In this document: positions 48,082 through 59,653 of the stretch, in pieces | Layout: the number at the start of each line of letters is the position of its first letter | Position numbering within the stretch: the first letter of the stretch is position 1 | Source: Paramyrothecium sp. XJ0827 | Taxonomy: Eukaryota > Ascomycota > Sordariomycetes > Hypocreales > Stachybotryaceae | DNA length: 64,000 nucleotides | Direction of reading: 5' to 3' | NCBI GenBank assembly: GCA_020881915.1 | Contig: JAJFPB010000005.1 | Span: 3,968,001-4,032,000, forward strand | Notes under the pieces: generated by a model | Databases searched by the model: none | Seen by the model: only the letters and a program-made list of their open reading frames with translations | Told to the model about the DNA's origin: nothing | Program-made: the position numbers and the translations under genes

Positions 48082-50403
48082 CTATGGCGAGGTGTTCATA
48101 GGCTCTCCACCACCTGAGGATCCTGACGCTTCGGCCGCCGCTGTCGTCGCGAAGTAGCGAACATCCACATCGTCATCCTTTTGTAGCTTGCTTAGGTTGG
48201 GCACGATGCGTTGCTGGATGAGTTCCTGTCCCCGCTGCGATGGCACCATCTCCGCGCCCTCCTTCTCGAGGCTGTATATCGTGCCCTCGTCAGGCAGGCG
48301 CTGTAGTGCCTTGATAAGCACCGAGTATGTCTTGGCGACATTGAACCTGATGTTGGGAATGTCGTCCTGAACCAGGTCGTCCAGCATGGGAAGAATGGAC
48401 TTGGCAATCACGTCCACGCTGACTACACTGGCCAAAGTCTAAGTAGCGCATGTTAGCATACATCCACACAGAGACACGCTTCTTCAAGCGGAACAAGCGG
48501 TAAGAGGCTTGGGGCTGAAGCTTACTGAAATGGCGAAGCAGGTGGTCATGCGGTACAGATAGTTGGGGTGGGAACCCATAGCCATGACCTTGGGGATGAT
48601 GGCCTCGTTTGCCCAGTCCACGCCGAATACTTCTGTCAGCTTCTTCAGGTTGTGAGTGGCAGCCTCCCGGATGGAGAAGACAGTGTCTCCCAGCCATCCC
48701 ATGCAGAGATTGCTGAGCTTCTCATCAAAGAACTGAACACCGAGCTGACTGGCCAAGAGTGGGATGTACTCGATGATAGCGAGGCGTACTCGCCACTGCT
48801 TGTCCTCGGCCAATTGTACGATGGCGGGGAGAAGGGACTGTGAAAGAAGATCGATACCGATCACTATGAAGCGTGAGCCGTTTTGTTCTCGGTGAAAGCC
48901 TACGGAAAAGCCTTACCTTGGTTGACCAGCTCAAGCTTGGAAATGATGTGAAGTCTGACTTCGGGGAACTCGTCCTTGAGCATCTGGAGGAACATAGGTA
49001 GAAGATGGTCGATAGTTCTGCCGCCGAGTTGTCAGTAGACTGAATACAACGGATTGCGGAGACCAAACTCACTCTTGCTTGCCCAGAATGGGGGCCAGGC
49101 CACTGATTTGTGTACCGAGAGCAGCTCGCACGTGCTGGGAGGTGTCCGAAACAAGGTCTTCAATGCTGCTCATGATATCGGAAAGGAGGGTCGAGCGGTC
49201 CACGAGGGAGCAGAATCCTGGGATCTGACCAGCGATAGCGGTCCGGACTTCGGCCTCGTTGTCCTTCAGAAGCTTAACGAATGCTGGGACCAGGTCCCGC
49301 GAGACGACCTCCTCGTCAACGGCCTTGGCAATCTGCGACGGCGTTAGCGATCGGCAAACAAGCTCCTCGAGGCATGATGCTCACCTTTTCGAACCTGTCC
49401 GCAATCATGTAGCGAACCCTCCAGCTCTTGTCCTCTATCAGATTACGGAGCGACGTTAGAAGAACGCCATGGCTCGCCTGCTGCTCCTTGGGCACCACTT
49501 CGGCGATGGAAATAAGAATCTCAACAGTAAGTAGTCGGACGCTGTCCTGGTCATCCTGGACAAGGTGTTGGAAGAGGGCGATGACTTCGTCAATGACAAT
49601 CGACGCCGGCATTTCCTTGACGAACTTGGCCAGGTTGGTCGCGGCTTGGCGGCGGACCATAGGAGTCTCATCGTGGACCAGCAAGCCGAACTGCTGGCGG
49701 AGCTGTTCTTGAACAGGCGGGGAGACCTTCTTATAGGGAATCGTGTACAGGCCACATCCGGAAACTTTGGAGGTGAACCAATCGGCCTTGGAGAGTCGAA
49801 GAGTCAAGGGGATGAAATACTCCTCGACTTGTTGCGGTGAGAGCTCTTCGCAGATCTTGTTGAGAGACTCGACGGCCTACCGGTTGATTAGCGGACGCCA
49901 GAGGTAATCGTGGCCCTTTCACGTTGGTATTTACCTTGTCTCGCACAACGGGTTCCTCGATGGCTGCAAGGTTCTCGAGAGGCGAAAGGAGCACATGTCC
50001 CCACTGAGATCCTCCAACGTACTCGATGAAGCCACCGAGCTCCTCGCTCAGTGCAACCAAGACCTCATCTTCATCCTCGACCGACTCTGCAGCGCGCGAT
50101 GGGCGGTTAGAAAATTCTCCACGGATGCAAGTTACGGACGAAACGACGAGGGCGGCGACTGACCGTCAAGAAAGGGGATGAGCTCCTCCCGAGTGCGTTC
50201 GGGGCCAAGGGCGAGGGCGATGGTAGAAAGCCTGTGGATGGCGTTCAGGCGGAGCAGGACATCGTCGTGCTGCGGCAGTGTCAGTATCGAAGGCGTGGCG
50301 GTCGAGCACCGAAGCACGGCATGGGTCACTGCCATACCTTCAGCTCGTCGATGAGGACTGCAATAGGATACAGCTCGTCATTGGCGTTGGGCGCGTCAGC
50401 CAT
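48082..50403 (-). CDS. protein phosphatase 2A scaffold subunit A (PR65/Tpd3/Paa1)
   Basis: Eight exons: 50403-50338, 50269-50164, 50086-49935, 49876-49385, 49332-49073, 49017-48917, 48863-48526 and 48438-48082. They total exactly 624 codons, 623 aa. The protein is the HEAT-repeat scaffold that holds catalytic C and regulatory B subunits of PP2A. Repeats are visible throughout: '[20 protein letters not shown]', '[20 protein letters not shown]', '[20 protein letters not shown]', '[20 protein letters not shown]', '[20 protein letters not shown]' and '[20 protein letters not shown]'. The C-terminal 30 residues after [10 protein letters not shown] form an Ala/Ser/Gly tail not seen in animal PR65. 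The start [20 protein letters not shown] matches the family. Confidence 0.96.
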
Positions 50404-52013
50404 TGTGAGTCAATAGGCGGGTGCGCGTATGTCGAGAAAGACCCCAGGGTTGGTGCTGTCGTCGTGGGATGCGGAGCTGGGCAGGTTGCGGTGTTGATCG
50501 GGTATCGAGGTGACGATGTCTTTTGAAGGGGGGTGGGGAGCCGCTGGAGGATCGCGTGTGTGGGTGATGCAATGATTTGCGCAGCGTGCCAGCACACACA
50601 AGTAGTTTGGTCAGACGGAAGCGAAACCCCTTCAGACGTCGTACGACTGTTGTCCGCAAGTAAGGGAGTGGTCGGCGCGACGTCGACGTCAGAGGTGGAG
50701 GGAAGGGATCTTGGGTATTGTTCAAGATCCAAGGCGAGGTAATGTGAGGCAAGGCAAGGTAAGGTAGGTATGGAGGAGGAGGAGAGTGGGTGGGCTGTGG
50801 TGCATCTGAGGCCGACTCTCGAGGCTGGCACTGGCTCTGGCTGGAGCAAATGGCGTGGGCGAGGTACCTGCTACGCCTTGGGCCCTGGCGGTTACCTGCT
50901 CTGCTCTCGGGCAAGGTACTTTACTCCTCGATTGGAAACAACGATAGCAACTGCCTCTAGGCGCCTGTAAAAGTCTCGGTGCATGTACCTGGCGGCTGTT
51001 CGCGCGCCTGGCAAGCATGGTAAACTGTTGCAGGCAGTACTTGCGCGCTACAAGCGGTGGGTCTTTTCAGATACCAGGTCTTGTGCACCAAGCAACCCCC
51101 ATGCCTTTGGTACCCTGCTGCTTGCACTCCTTTCATTTGATTGCAGGTGAGGTAAGGCAAGGTAACGTGAAGGTACCTCGTCCCATGGAGCTGCTATGGT
51201 CTCTACTTTGGGAGGATTCGCCTGAGCTGGGTACAGGTGGTGATGTATGTGGGATCATCTGCCGCCATGTAAGATGTCCTCTATAATTGCAATAGCTGGA
51301 GAAAGTTGAGCTGATCTGCTGGCTGTAAACAGCAGATTCAATCGAATCTCACGCAACGGATGTGGCGGTACCTGCTGTGCTAAGGTATTCAGATATCAAA
51401 GACGTTGGGCAACGGATACCTTGTGGCGCTGGTACCGTTCCCTCAGTCAGGTTCCTCCCCAGTACGCAGTACCTGAGGGGCTGCCGCCACTGACCGCTAT
51501 CGGATAACTGTAGGTACCCAAAATAAGTGGTTGGCAAAGAATAGTATTGCCGCCAAGTAATGAATGTTAGTTGAATAATATTAGTTCTCAAGCTCCTCAT
51601 GAGTATCTTGCAATATGCTTGCGTAAACCTCTCGATAAAATAACCCCGAGACGAACATCTTGCAGCCTCTACTCCTCTGCTCACCGTCACGCAATGACAC
51701 CCACCACATCGTTCAGGGCGATGGTAGCCTCAAGCTTAGGTCTTCATGACCCCGCCATTAGGTGCGTCAGGGACATGTTAGCGGAGTACCTCGCGTTGCG
51801 CAGCTTAACCACGCAGTACCGAAGTACTCCGAGATCAGCGACCGCGGGGAGTCCCTCGCTTGTCACGGCCGTCCTCCTGAACAACCTAAAATATTTCCTG
51901 TGACTCAAGCCGCAACGCGCCCCGGAGAACACGCACAGCTACCTCGGAAACGTACAACCAGGCCGTCACCTCTCCAACCCGTACGGCTGAGCCATTGACA
52001 AGTCGCCGTCACC
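50404..52013. other. divergent intergenic region between PP2A-A (-) and PheRS beta (+)
   Basis: About 1.6 kb with two promoters. It contains AAGGTA/GGTACC clusters (50740-50776, 50862-50872, 51145-51182, 51365-51390, 51510-51520). No supported gene; minus-strand frames near 50400-50900 are Pro/Ser-rich and lie in the PP2A-A leader. Confidence 0.45.
50740..50776. repeat. AAGGTA motif array
   Basis: Reads GAGGTAATGTGAGGCAAGGC followed by AAGGTAAGGTAGGTATGG. Direct repeats of the dispersed intergenic motif. Confidence 0.7.
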
Positions 52014-54018
52014 ATGCCGACCATCTCCGTAGACAAGTACAAGCTCTACGAGGCCCTCGGTCAAAAGTGCGTTTTGCGTCCCCCCCGGAGTCTGCCCCTC
52101 CATTCATTCATTTCCCCCGCCATGCCGTGCGCATTCCCGTTGCCATGACACAGCAAGGCTCACCAGTTACGGCTCTCTTACAGATTCACGACCGAGGAGT
52201 TCGAGGACCTTTGCTTCGAGTTCGGCATCGAGCTCGACGAGGACACTGAGAATGACGAGCGTCCCATCGTCAATGGCGAACAGGAGCCCCCCCAGCTCAA
52301 GATCGAGATCCCCGCCAACCGATATGATATGCTTTGCTTCGAGGGCATCGCCTTGAACCTCAACATCTTCCGGGGCCGCGTCGATTCGCCCAACTTCCGA
52401 GTGGTCGAACCCAAGGATGCCGAAGCCCAGACCATCACCGTCTCCCCCGAGACCCTCAAGATCCGACCCTACGTTGCCGGTGCCGTCCTCCGCAATATCA
52501 AGTTCACCCCCGAGCGCTACGCCTCCTTCATCGCTCTGCAGGACAAGCTTCACCAGAACCTGGCTCGCAACCGGACGCTCGTCGCCATCGGAACCCACGA
52601 CCTTGACACTGTCAAGGGACCCTTCACATACGAGGCTCTCCCTCCCAAGGACATCTCCTTCGCTCCGCTAAATCAGACCAAGGTTATGAATGGAGAGGAG
52701 CTGATGGCTTTCTACGAGGCCGACAAGAACCTGGGCAAATACCTGCCCATCATCCGGGATTCTTCTGTCTACCCCGTCATCTACGACTCCAACCGTGTCG
52801 TGTGCTCGCTACCACCCATCATCAACGGCGACCACTCCAAGATCACCCTCAACACCACCAACGTCTTCATCGAGATGACCGCCACTGATCTCACCAAGTT
52901 GCAAATCGTCACCGACATGATGATCACCATGTTCTCCACATACTGTGAAGAACCCTTCACCGTTGAGCCTGTCAAGATTGTATCTGAACACAACAACCTG
53001 ACCCGCGTCACCCCATCTTTGGTTCCTCGCGTTTTTGATGTCGAGGTGGACTATCTCAACTCCTGCACTGGTCTCGAGCAGACCCCTGAGCAGCTCTGCA
53101 AGCTGTTATCCAAGATGTCCTATATCTCTAAGCCCTCGACCAAGGACGCCAACCTGTTGCAGGTTGTCGTCCCTCCTACGCGTGCCGATGTCCTCCACCA
53201 GTGCGACATCATGGAGGATCTAGCCGTCTGCTACGGCTACAACAACCTCCCCCGCACGTCCCCTAACCGAAGTGCGACCGTCGGTGCCCCTCTCATGATC
53301 AACAAGCTTGCCGACATTATCCGCATCGAGACCGCCATGGCCGGTTGGAGTGAGGTGATGCCCCTCATCCTCTGCAGCCACGACGAGAACTTCGCGTGGC
53401 TCAACCGCAAGGATGATGGTAACACTGTTATTCGCCTGGCCAACCCCAAGACAGCCGAATACCAGGTTGTTCGCACCTCCCTCCTCCCCGGCCTCCTGAA
53501 GACCATTCGGGAGAACAAGGGGTACGGTGTTCCCATCAAGATCTTCGAGGTCGCCGACGTGGCTTTCAAGGACGAGTCCCTGGAGCGGAAAGCCCGCAAC
53601 GAGCGTCACTTCGCCGCTGCCTGGTGCGGCAAGTCCAGCGGTTTCGAGGTTGTTCACGGCCTGCTGGACCGTGTCCTGTTGATGCTGCGCACCGCCTTCG
53701 TCACCCACGAGGAAGGACTCGCGGGCAAGAGCCCCGACTTCAAGGTTGCCGAGAACCCAAGCAAACCCGATGGCTATTGGATCGAGGAGCTTAACGAGGA
53801 CACCTTCTTCCCTGGCCACGCCGCTGCCGTGTACCTCCGCCTGGGCGGTAAGGAGCAGCGCATCGGCGAGTTTGGTATCCTGCATCCTACAGTATTAGAG
53901 AAGTTCGACTTGAGGTATGTGCTGAGTATTCAACCCCGTAAGAAGCACGTGAAGACTAACCTCCGTTCGCAGATACCCCGTTAGTACGCTTGAGATTAAC
54001 CTGGAGGTCTTCTTGTAG
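52014..54018 (+). CDS. frs1: phenylalanyl-tRNA synthetase beta subunit, cytosolic
   Basis: Exons 52014-52066, 52184-53914 and 53973-54018 give 609 aa, typical of the eukaryotic cytosolic beta subunit. The enzyme is an alpha2beta2 class II synthetase that charges tRNA-Phe; the beta subunit supplies editing (B3/B4) and tRNA-contact domains. Evidence: MPTISVDKYKLYEALGQKFT at the start, and 'PPQLKIEIPANRYDMLCFEG' (B1). The B3/B4 region contains 'KDISFAPLNQTKVMNGEELM' and 'LPPIINGDHSKI'. The B5 domain is around 'VVPPTRADVLHQCDIMEDLA', and the catalytic-like core around 'YQVVRTSLLPGLLKTIRENK'. The last 46-nt exon supplies YPVSTLEINLEVFL. Retaining the last intron would instead end in a different short tail. 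Confidence 0.96.
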
Positions 54019-54435
54019 ATGGCGCGTGGAGAGGGGACGGAGTCGGCATAAAATACTGAAAGAAAAAAAAGATCACAGCTTTGAGTCTCGGCAATAGAAG
54101 AAGGCCATACAGACTACGTGGGCCTCTGGAAGGGATGCCTCTCTTTGTATAAGCCACGTCCGACTGTAAAGCTAAAGGATGATTCACGACGATAGATGAA
54201 GATCACTCAAAGTGTTTAAAAAGGTTATAAAGCAATCATGTTCAACGCTGTGAGGCTCTTCTATTTTCAATTCGAACTGGACGCTGCTTTGTGGGCTGGA
54301 TGACGATATTTCGTCAGGCCGTGGCAGAGCATGCTCAAGACATTCCTGCCGACGAGGACACGCCACGCCTCGTCGGATGCGGCAGCACACGAATGCTTCC
54401 AAGATGGCTCTAAGCTTGAAGACTTGTGCCTACAA
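54019..54435. other. short convergent intergenic segment
   Basis: Holds the PheRS beta 3' end (A-run near 54061-54070) and the distal 3' flank of the myotubularin gene. No supported gene was found. Confidence 0.4.
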
Positions 54436-54855
54436 CTATACAGCTCCCTTAATGGTGCTAGTGGTAACATCTGTAGATGAATGTGATTTTACCATCGAAA
54501 GCTTCTTTCTGCCTTGCCGTATCAGCCTCGCCTTCAACGACGTGCTGTTGTGGGGTTCAGGGAAACGTGGCACCTCCTCCGGCCTTTTGAAAGGGCGAGC
54601 TTTGGAGCAGTCGAGGCCACAGCCATTGACCAAATCGTCATTGCTGCTGTCCGTTATTTGGGAATGGACAAGCTCCCAATCGCTACCGATGCCGGCAGGG
54701 GCACTACGGAGACCGTCATGGCCATCCTGTAACCGGTCACTCTTCTCATGTACCTTTAGTGGCTCCGGGGGTGGACGTTTGAGGTCGTAATGCCTCGTTT
54801 CCTGTGTTTCTAGAATTATATAAGGTGCTGGATCCACCTGTCGAAACATGACCTT
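54433..54855 (-). other. open frame directly following, and in frame with, the myotubularin stop codon
   Basis: After the TAG at 54858-54856 the same frame stays open for about 140 codons (AAG GTC ATG TTT CGA...) until the next TAG. Composition is protein-like: 'YDLKRPPPEPLKVHEKSDRL', 'PFKRPEEVPRFPEPHNSTSL', 'ARLIRQGRKKLSMVKSHSST'. The middle part favours G/C at third positions. It could be a C-terminal extension reached by readthrough or alternative splicing, a separate small gene starting at the ATG at 54849, or a chance frame in the 3' UTR. Confidence 0.4.
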
Positions 54856-57249
54856 CTATATCATCTCTCGCAGCTCCTGATCGCTTCGTGTGGGCGCAGG
54901 GGCGCTTGACTCGCTGTTTCGACCGCCGCTACCCATGACACCTTTCCCAAGGTTGAGCCCGGCCAAGCCATCTCTGATTGCCGAAAATGGACTGCTACCC
55001 TCAGCAGACGCGCTTCGCCGCAGTGGAGGTTGGTTTTGTTCCGGGGTCAGCGTCTGGTGTGCGTTCTCCACAGCCGTGAGTACCGACTGGCTTGCTGAAA
55101 GTGACGGAGGTTGTGCAGCAGAACCAGATGACCTAGGTGAGTTTTCCGTTTGAACTATGCTGGGATACTGGAGGCTCGAAACAGCTGCCTGTCGATCAAC
55201 TTCTGCCAAAGCCGCTGCATTCAGTGCGCCATTCATCTCATCGTCTGTGCGACCAAATAGTTGATACCACCACCGAATCTCTTTAAGCCGAGGAAAGATT
55301 ATCCGTTCGCGCCCCTTGACATGATCATCGATGGTGGGATCGTAATCCGGATTGGTGAATTCGGATTTCCGGCAAAGGAAGTAGTCCCAGACAGAGGACG
55401 TCCGCTCCGCAACTCTCGCATCTCGCCTTTGTTTCTCTGAGTTATAAAGGAACGTTCCGTACTGGCAAGAATACAAGTGATACAAAAGTCTTCGTAGGAA
55501 GCGCTCGTTGTATTCAAAGCGAGCCTTGTTCTGCCGTAATAGCTGGTATGTACAGTCCAGGAATTGATGGAACACCGGGCTGACCATCTTTGGGGTGGTT
55601 GCTTCGTCGTTTACGACTTTGCTAGATGCCGTTTCGCCAATAGCTGCAAGGTCCGCAGGGTCGTCGTTTTTGTTTTGGTTGAAAAAGCGCTTGGCGCCGC
55701 TGAGGACATTCTGGAAGGCATCATTACGTCCATCGTTCTCTCCAGGTTGGACAATTGAACCAGCAAAAGCATCCTTCTCCACCTTGAACCAGTCCTCGTG
55801 GCTAAGGTGTCCGGATCTTAATCGGAACATGTGGCCAAACGACAGCCAGTCTTTCTCAACAAGGACAATGAAACCCTCGATCGTTCGATAGAAAGGGTCA
55901 AGCATAATCTGAGACAAAGCACTGAGCTGGCTGGTTCGATCCCACCCATCCGAGCAATGAATCAGAACATGAGAGTGGTTGATGCCGATTTGACGCGTGA
56001 TAATGGCAGATCCATCAAGCACATCGTGGATGTGTCGCAGCCAGCCGCTCTGATGCAGCTGCTCGCGGTTGGGCGCCAAGGGTGAGATGTCGGCGTCTTT
56101 CAAGGCGTCGACAACTTTGTTGAGAGAGCTTCGCATGACGTGAATATTCTCGATACTAAGGAAAATCTTCTGCGCAAACTTGTATTTATCCATATTTTCT
56201 GAGCCCATGCCCTGAACCTGATTAACCATGGCGTTGATGGTGGGACGGGCATCGACGATTAGGTTCTTCTGCTGAGCACCGTAAATCAAGCGCTTCCCTG
56301 TCTTCTCGTCGTACATGGCGGCAGACTTGGAGATGAGCTCGTCTTCGAAGCGCTCCGTCTCTGAAAGCTCGGATTCAAACGAAGGGGTTCCGTTGGATAC
56401 ATCCTGTTGACTAGACATTGGGGTGGTATCCTCGGAGCCCCCAGGCACAGAGGCCGAGAACGAAGCTGCTACCAACTTCTCGTCTTGGACGTTGGTTTTC
56501 CTGGTGATTCCGGCAAGCGGCTGGGAACTGCGTGTGATGGTGCAGTTATTGACGGGATGAATGTAGGATAAGACGGGTATGCGGTTCCTCGAGCGGAACT
56601 CTCGGGCATATTTAAGGACATTATCCGATATGTTTGACGGCACGACGAGAAAAGCCGGGTAGGTGTCACAAAAGGTGTAGTCCTTGTTCACTGTGGTGAC
56701 CCTCCATCCCTTGTCGGGCAGCTTTTCGCTGATGCCTTGTCTTCGAAATTCTGCTTTCGGGTCGTAGAACGCCCACCCGTTCACTTCCTTTTCGTTCTTT
56801 AGGGGCTTGTGGCTGAAGGCGTAGAGCTTCTCGACTGTCCCCAACCTGCAGGTCCTCGACTTCATAAACTCGAATGCATCCCGTGCGGTCTCGTGGTCTG
56901 CAAAGTTGAATGTGACAAAGGTAAAGTCACGGCAACGAATACGTATAGACGAGGAAAGCCGAGAGTTGGGAGGTGTAGGGCGAAACGTGCAGTACGAGAG
57001 CATGGGGAAGGTGATCCATCGCTCGCGGACCTTGGGCGCAGCGGCCGGATCTTGCGGAGCGCTGCCGGACTGGTCGACGGGGGCGCAGAAGACGAGGTGA
57101 TAATCGGTGAGCCTCAAGGTGCCGGTTGTCGTTTGACCACCGTAAATGCCCTGGACATTTGCGATGATCTAGGGGGACCGTCAGAGCTCCAATAAGACGA
57201 CAAGTCGCGCCGGGCGAGGCATGGCTGCACATACCTTTCTGGCCTCCAT
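54856..57249 (-). CDS. myotubularin-family phosphoinositide 3-phosphatase (Ymr1-like)
   Basis: Exon 1 is only 15 nt (57249-57235); exon 2 is 57168-54856; together 775 aa. Myotubularins dephosphorylate PI3P and PI(3,5)P2 on endosomal and vacuolar membranes. The PH-GRAM domain occupies about residues 1-130 ('GQTTTGTLRLTDYHLVF'). The phosphatase domain has 'TYPAFLVVPSNISDNVLKYA', 'FRSRNRIPVLSYIHPVNNCT', the catalytic CSDGWDRT loop with Cys at about residue 410, and downstream 'LLRQNKARFEYNERFLRRLL'. An insert around 'SSQQDVSNGTPSFESELSET' is low complexity. The Ser/Pro-rich tail ends RSDQELREMI. Exon 1 encodes MEARK, joined by a phase-0 intron to IIANVQGIYGG, which matches the family start. Confidence 0.94.
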
Positions 57250-57958
57250 CCCGAACAGCTTACTTGGGGGCGGGGGGTTTGGCCTGCTGCCAAGGTGGTC
57301 GCAAACGATAAAATCAAGCGGGAGCGTATAAATGGAAAATCGTAGAGGTGCGACAAGGGAAAAGGATAGAGATGTTTCCAACAGCTGGCACCAAGCAGTG
57401 AAGGCTGTCTGCAGGGACCAGATCCGGAAGGCACCGACGTAACGGCCCAAAATGCGCTACACTTCTGCTTGTGTCATGAGGTAAGGTAAGGTGAGGTAGG
57501 CGGCAGATCAGTTGTATGAACAGGGGGGGGGCTGCCTTGGAGGAGGTACCTTGATAAGGTTAGACGCATTCTGATTAAGACGCCAGCGGCGGCCAACCGA
57601 CTCAAGGTGTGGCTACCTTCAGGTACCTGGCCTGCTTACCTTAAGAGAGTATTTCGCGGGCCACGGTGATAATCCGCTCCGACACGCCTGTGCCACATTC
57701 CCGAAGCGCCATGCGCCATGTGCCACACGTGGCTTGCCTTCGATTTCCCCACCACGAAAAAGTGCCCGCCAAAAATTCACAGGCACCCGGGTGTTAGGGC
57801 TCAACCCACACCCGCCGCGAAAATTGGAGGGACAGTCGAGCAAGTCGCCAATCCACCCTCGAATCCCAGTATCGCGAAACCGACCTCTCGTCCCTCAGCG
57901 CCGCAAACCGAAGAACTTCGTCAACACCGACTTCGACGACTTCCACATACATCCCATC
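57250..57958. promoter_or_regulatory. divergent promoter region between myotubularin (-) and uS3 (+)
   Basis: About 700 bp with both promoters. It holds an AAGGTAAGGTGAGGTAGG cluster at 57480-57500 and further AGGTACCTT and CAGGTACCTGG copies at about 57545 and 57619. No ribosomal-protein-gene element could be named with confidence. Confidence 0.5.
57480..57501. repeat. AAGGTA motif array
   Basis: GGTAAGGTAAGGTGAGGTAG, the same dispersed intergenic motif, here upstream of the uS3 gene. Confidence 0.65.
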
Positions 57959-58940
57959 ATGGCTCACCCCGGCACTCAGATGTGAGTATCCTCTTACTCT
58001 CCCGTTTTGCGAATTCTCAGGTGCATTGGCTTGGGGACCGTGGATGCTCTCGAGGGGACGAATTAACGAACTTTTTCTTCCACCCCTCGGGAGCCACGGT
58101 TCCCTCCCTCTCACTTGGCAATGATTATCCTCTTTTTCTTGCGGGAAAATCGCTGACCATGTCTCTCTCTTCGCCTACAGCTCCAAGAGGAGAAAGTTCG
58201 TCGCTGACGGTGTCTTCTACGCCGAGCTGAACGAGTTCTTCCAGCGCGAGCTCGCTGAGGAGGGTTACTCCGGCGTCGAGGTCCGCGTCACCCCCACCGT
58301 TACCGACATCATCATCCGCGCCACCCACACCCAGGAGGTTCTCGGCGAGCAGGGCCGCCGCATCCGTGAGCTCACCTCGCTCATCCAGAAGCGCTTCAAG
58401 TTCCCCGAGAACTCCGTCTCCCTCTACGCCGCCAAGGTCCAGAACCGTGGTCTCTCCGCTGTCGCCCAGTGCGAGTCCCTCCGCTACAAGCTGCTCAACG
58501 GTCTTGCCGTCCGCCGTGCTTGCTATGGTGTCCTCCGCTTCATCATGGAGTCTGGCGCCAAGGGTTGCGAGGTTGTCGTCTCCGGCAAGCTCCGTGCTGC
58601 CCGTGCCAAGTCCATGAAGTTCACCGACGGCTTCATGATCCACTCTGGTCAGCCCGCCAAGGACTTCATTGACAGCGCCACCCGCCACGTCCTGCTCCGC
58701 CAGGGTGTCCTGGGTATCAAGGTCAAGATCATGCGTGGCTCTGACCCCGAGGGCAAGGCCGGCCCCCAGAAGTCTCTCCCTGACGCCGTCACCATCATCG
58801 AGCCCAAGGAGGAGCAGGCTGTTCTCCAGCCTGTCAGCCAGGACTACGGTGCCAAGGCTGCCCAGGCCCAGGCCGCTCAGGACGCTCGCGTCGCTGAGCA
58901 GCAGGAGGGCGGTGAGGAGGCCGAGCCTACTGAGCAATAA
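57959..58940 (+). CDS. rps3: 40S ribosomal protein uS3 (S3)
   Basis: Exon 1 is 57959-57981 (23 nt), the intron is about 200 nt, and exon 2 is 58181-58940; 260 aa. uS3 sits at the mRNA entry channel of the 40S subunit and contributes to helicase activity and quality control. The KH type-2 domain includes [20 protein letters not shown] with the GEQG loop. The C-terminal domain contains '[20 protein letters not shown]' and '[16 protein letters not shown]'. The Ala/Glu/Gln tail (about residues 230-260) is fungal-like. Codon use is very strongly biased to C/G-ending codons, as expected of a highly expressed gene. The same bias creates a 270-codon spurious antisense frame. A long first intron after a tiny first exon is common in fungal ribosomal protein genes. 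Confidence 0.98.
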
Positions 58941-59653
58941 AAAGGTTCAGCAATGGGCTGGGTTTGGAAGGTTAGATACGTGGAAGGTCTACTAAGGCGT
59001 CAATTGATCATTTGCATCTGCTAAAGGGCATGGAAGGGTTTATCTTTGATTGTAATGGTAGGCCATGCCATAAAAAATGAGACCCTGAGAATCTGATGAC
59101 ACAATACTTGCGTTACCTGAATGCCTGTGAAATGAAAGACAAAAGAGAGTCCATTACACGTTCAAGCACAAGGATATGACGGAAAAATTGTTCTAAGCAG
59201 TAATCATTTTCGATATCGCTGTGACGTCTAGTCGCAAGCCAATTCGCACCACCCAGTATGTACAGCACACTCTAAGCAGCTTTCACCCGTGTTCGCCGCT
59301 TAATTGAAATGATGTCCATCCGTCATGCAAGCCCAATATCGTACAGCAGGCGTGCTTCAATCATGTTCCAATATTCCCCAGAACGCCAAAGAAAAAAAAA
59401 CACCGTCATCTTTTGACTCCTCGTGGTAAGACAGGCGTATGGGTGATCCGTGTACCATACTGAGTCTCGGCTGCACCACTTAGCCTCATGAACCCGTCAA
59501 CTGTGACAGAACACCATGCCAAATGATCCCGAAAATATACAATGGTGTGACGCCCAGGCAAGAGCTGCCACGCGCCACCCTGCATCCCTTCTTGCGTCTA
59601 CTGCCTCGCGGGCTCTATAGGGCCAAACAAAAGTGCGAATGCGTCAGAGGGGT
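58941..59653. terminator. convergent 3' flank between uS3 and the NIPA-type gene
   Basis: About 700 bp containing both 3' ends, with T-rich stretches and an A-run near 59391-59400. No gene was seen. Confidence 0.4.

Noticed and set aside
53220..53885. 221-codon minus frame opposite PheRS beta
   Set aside because: Shadow of the PheRS beta coding strand; no recognisable domain.
58125..58937. 270-codon minus frame opposite uS3
   Set aside because: Antisense shadow caused by extreme codon bias of the ribosomal protein gene.
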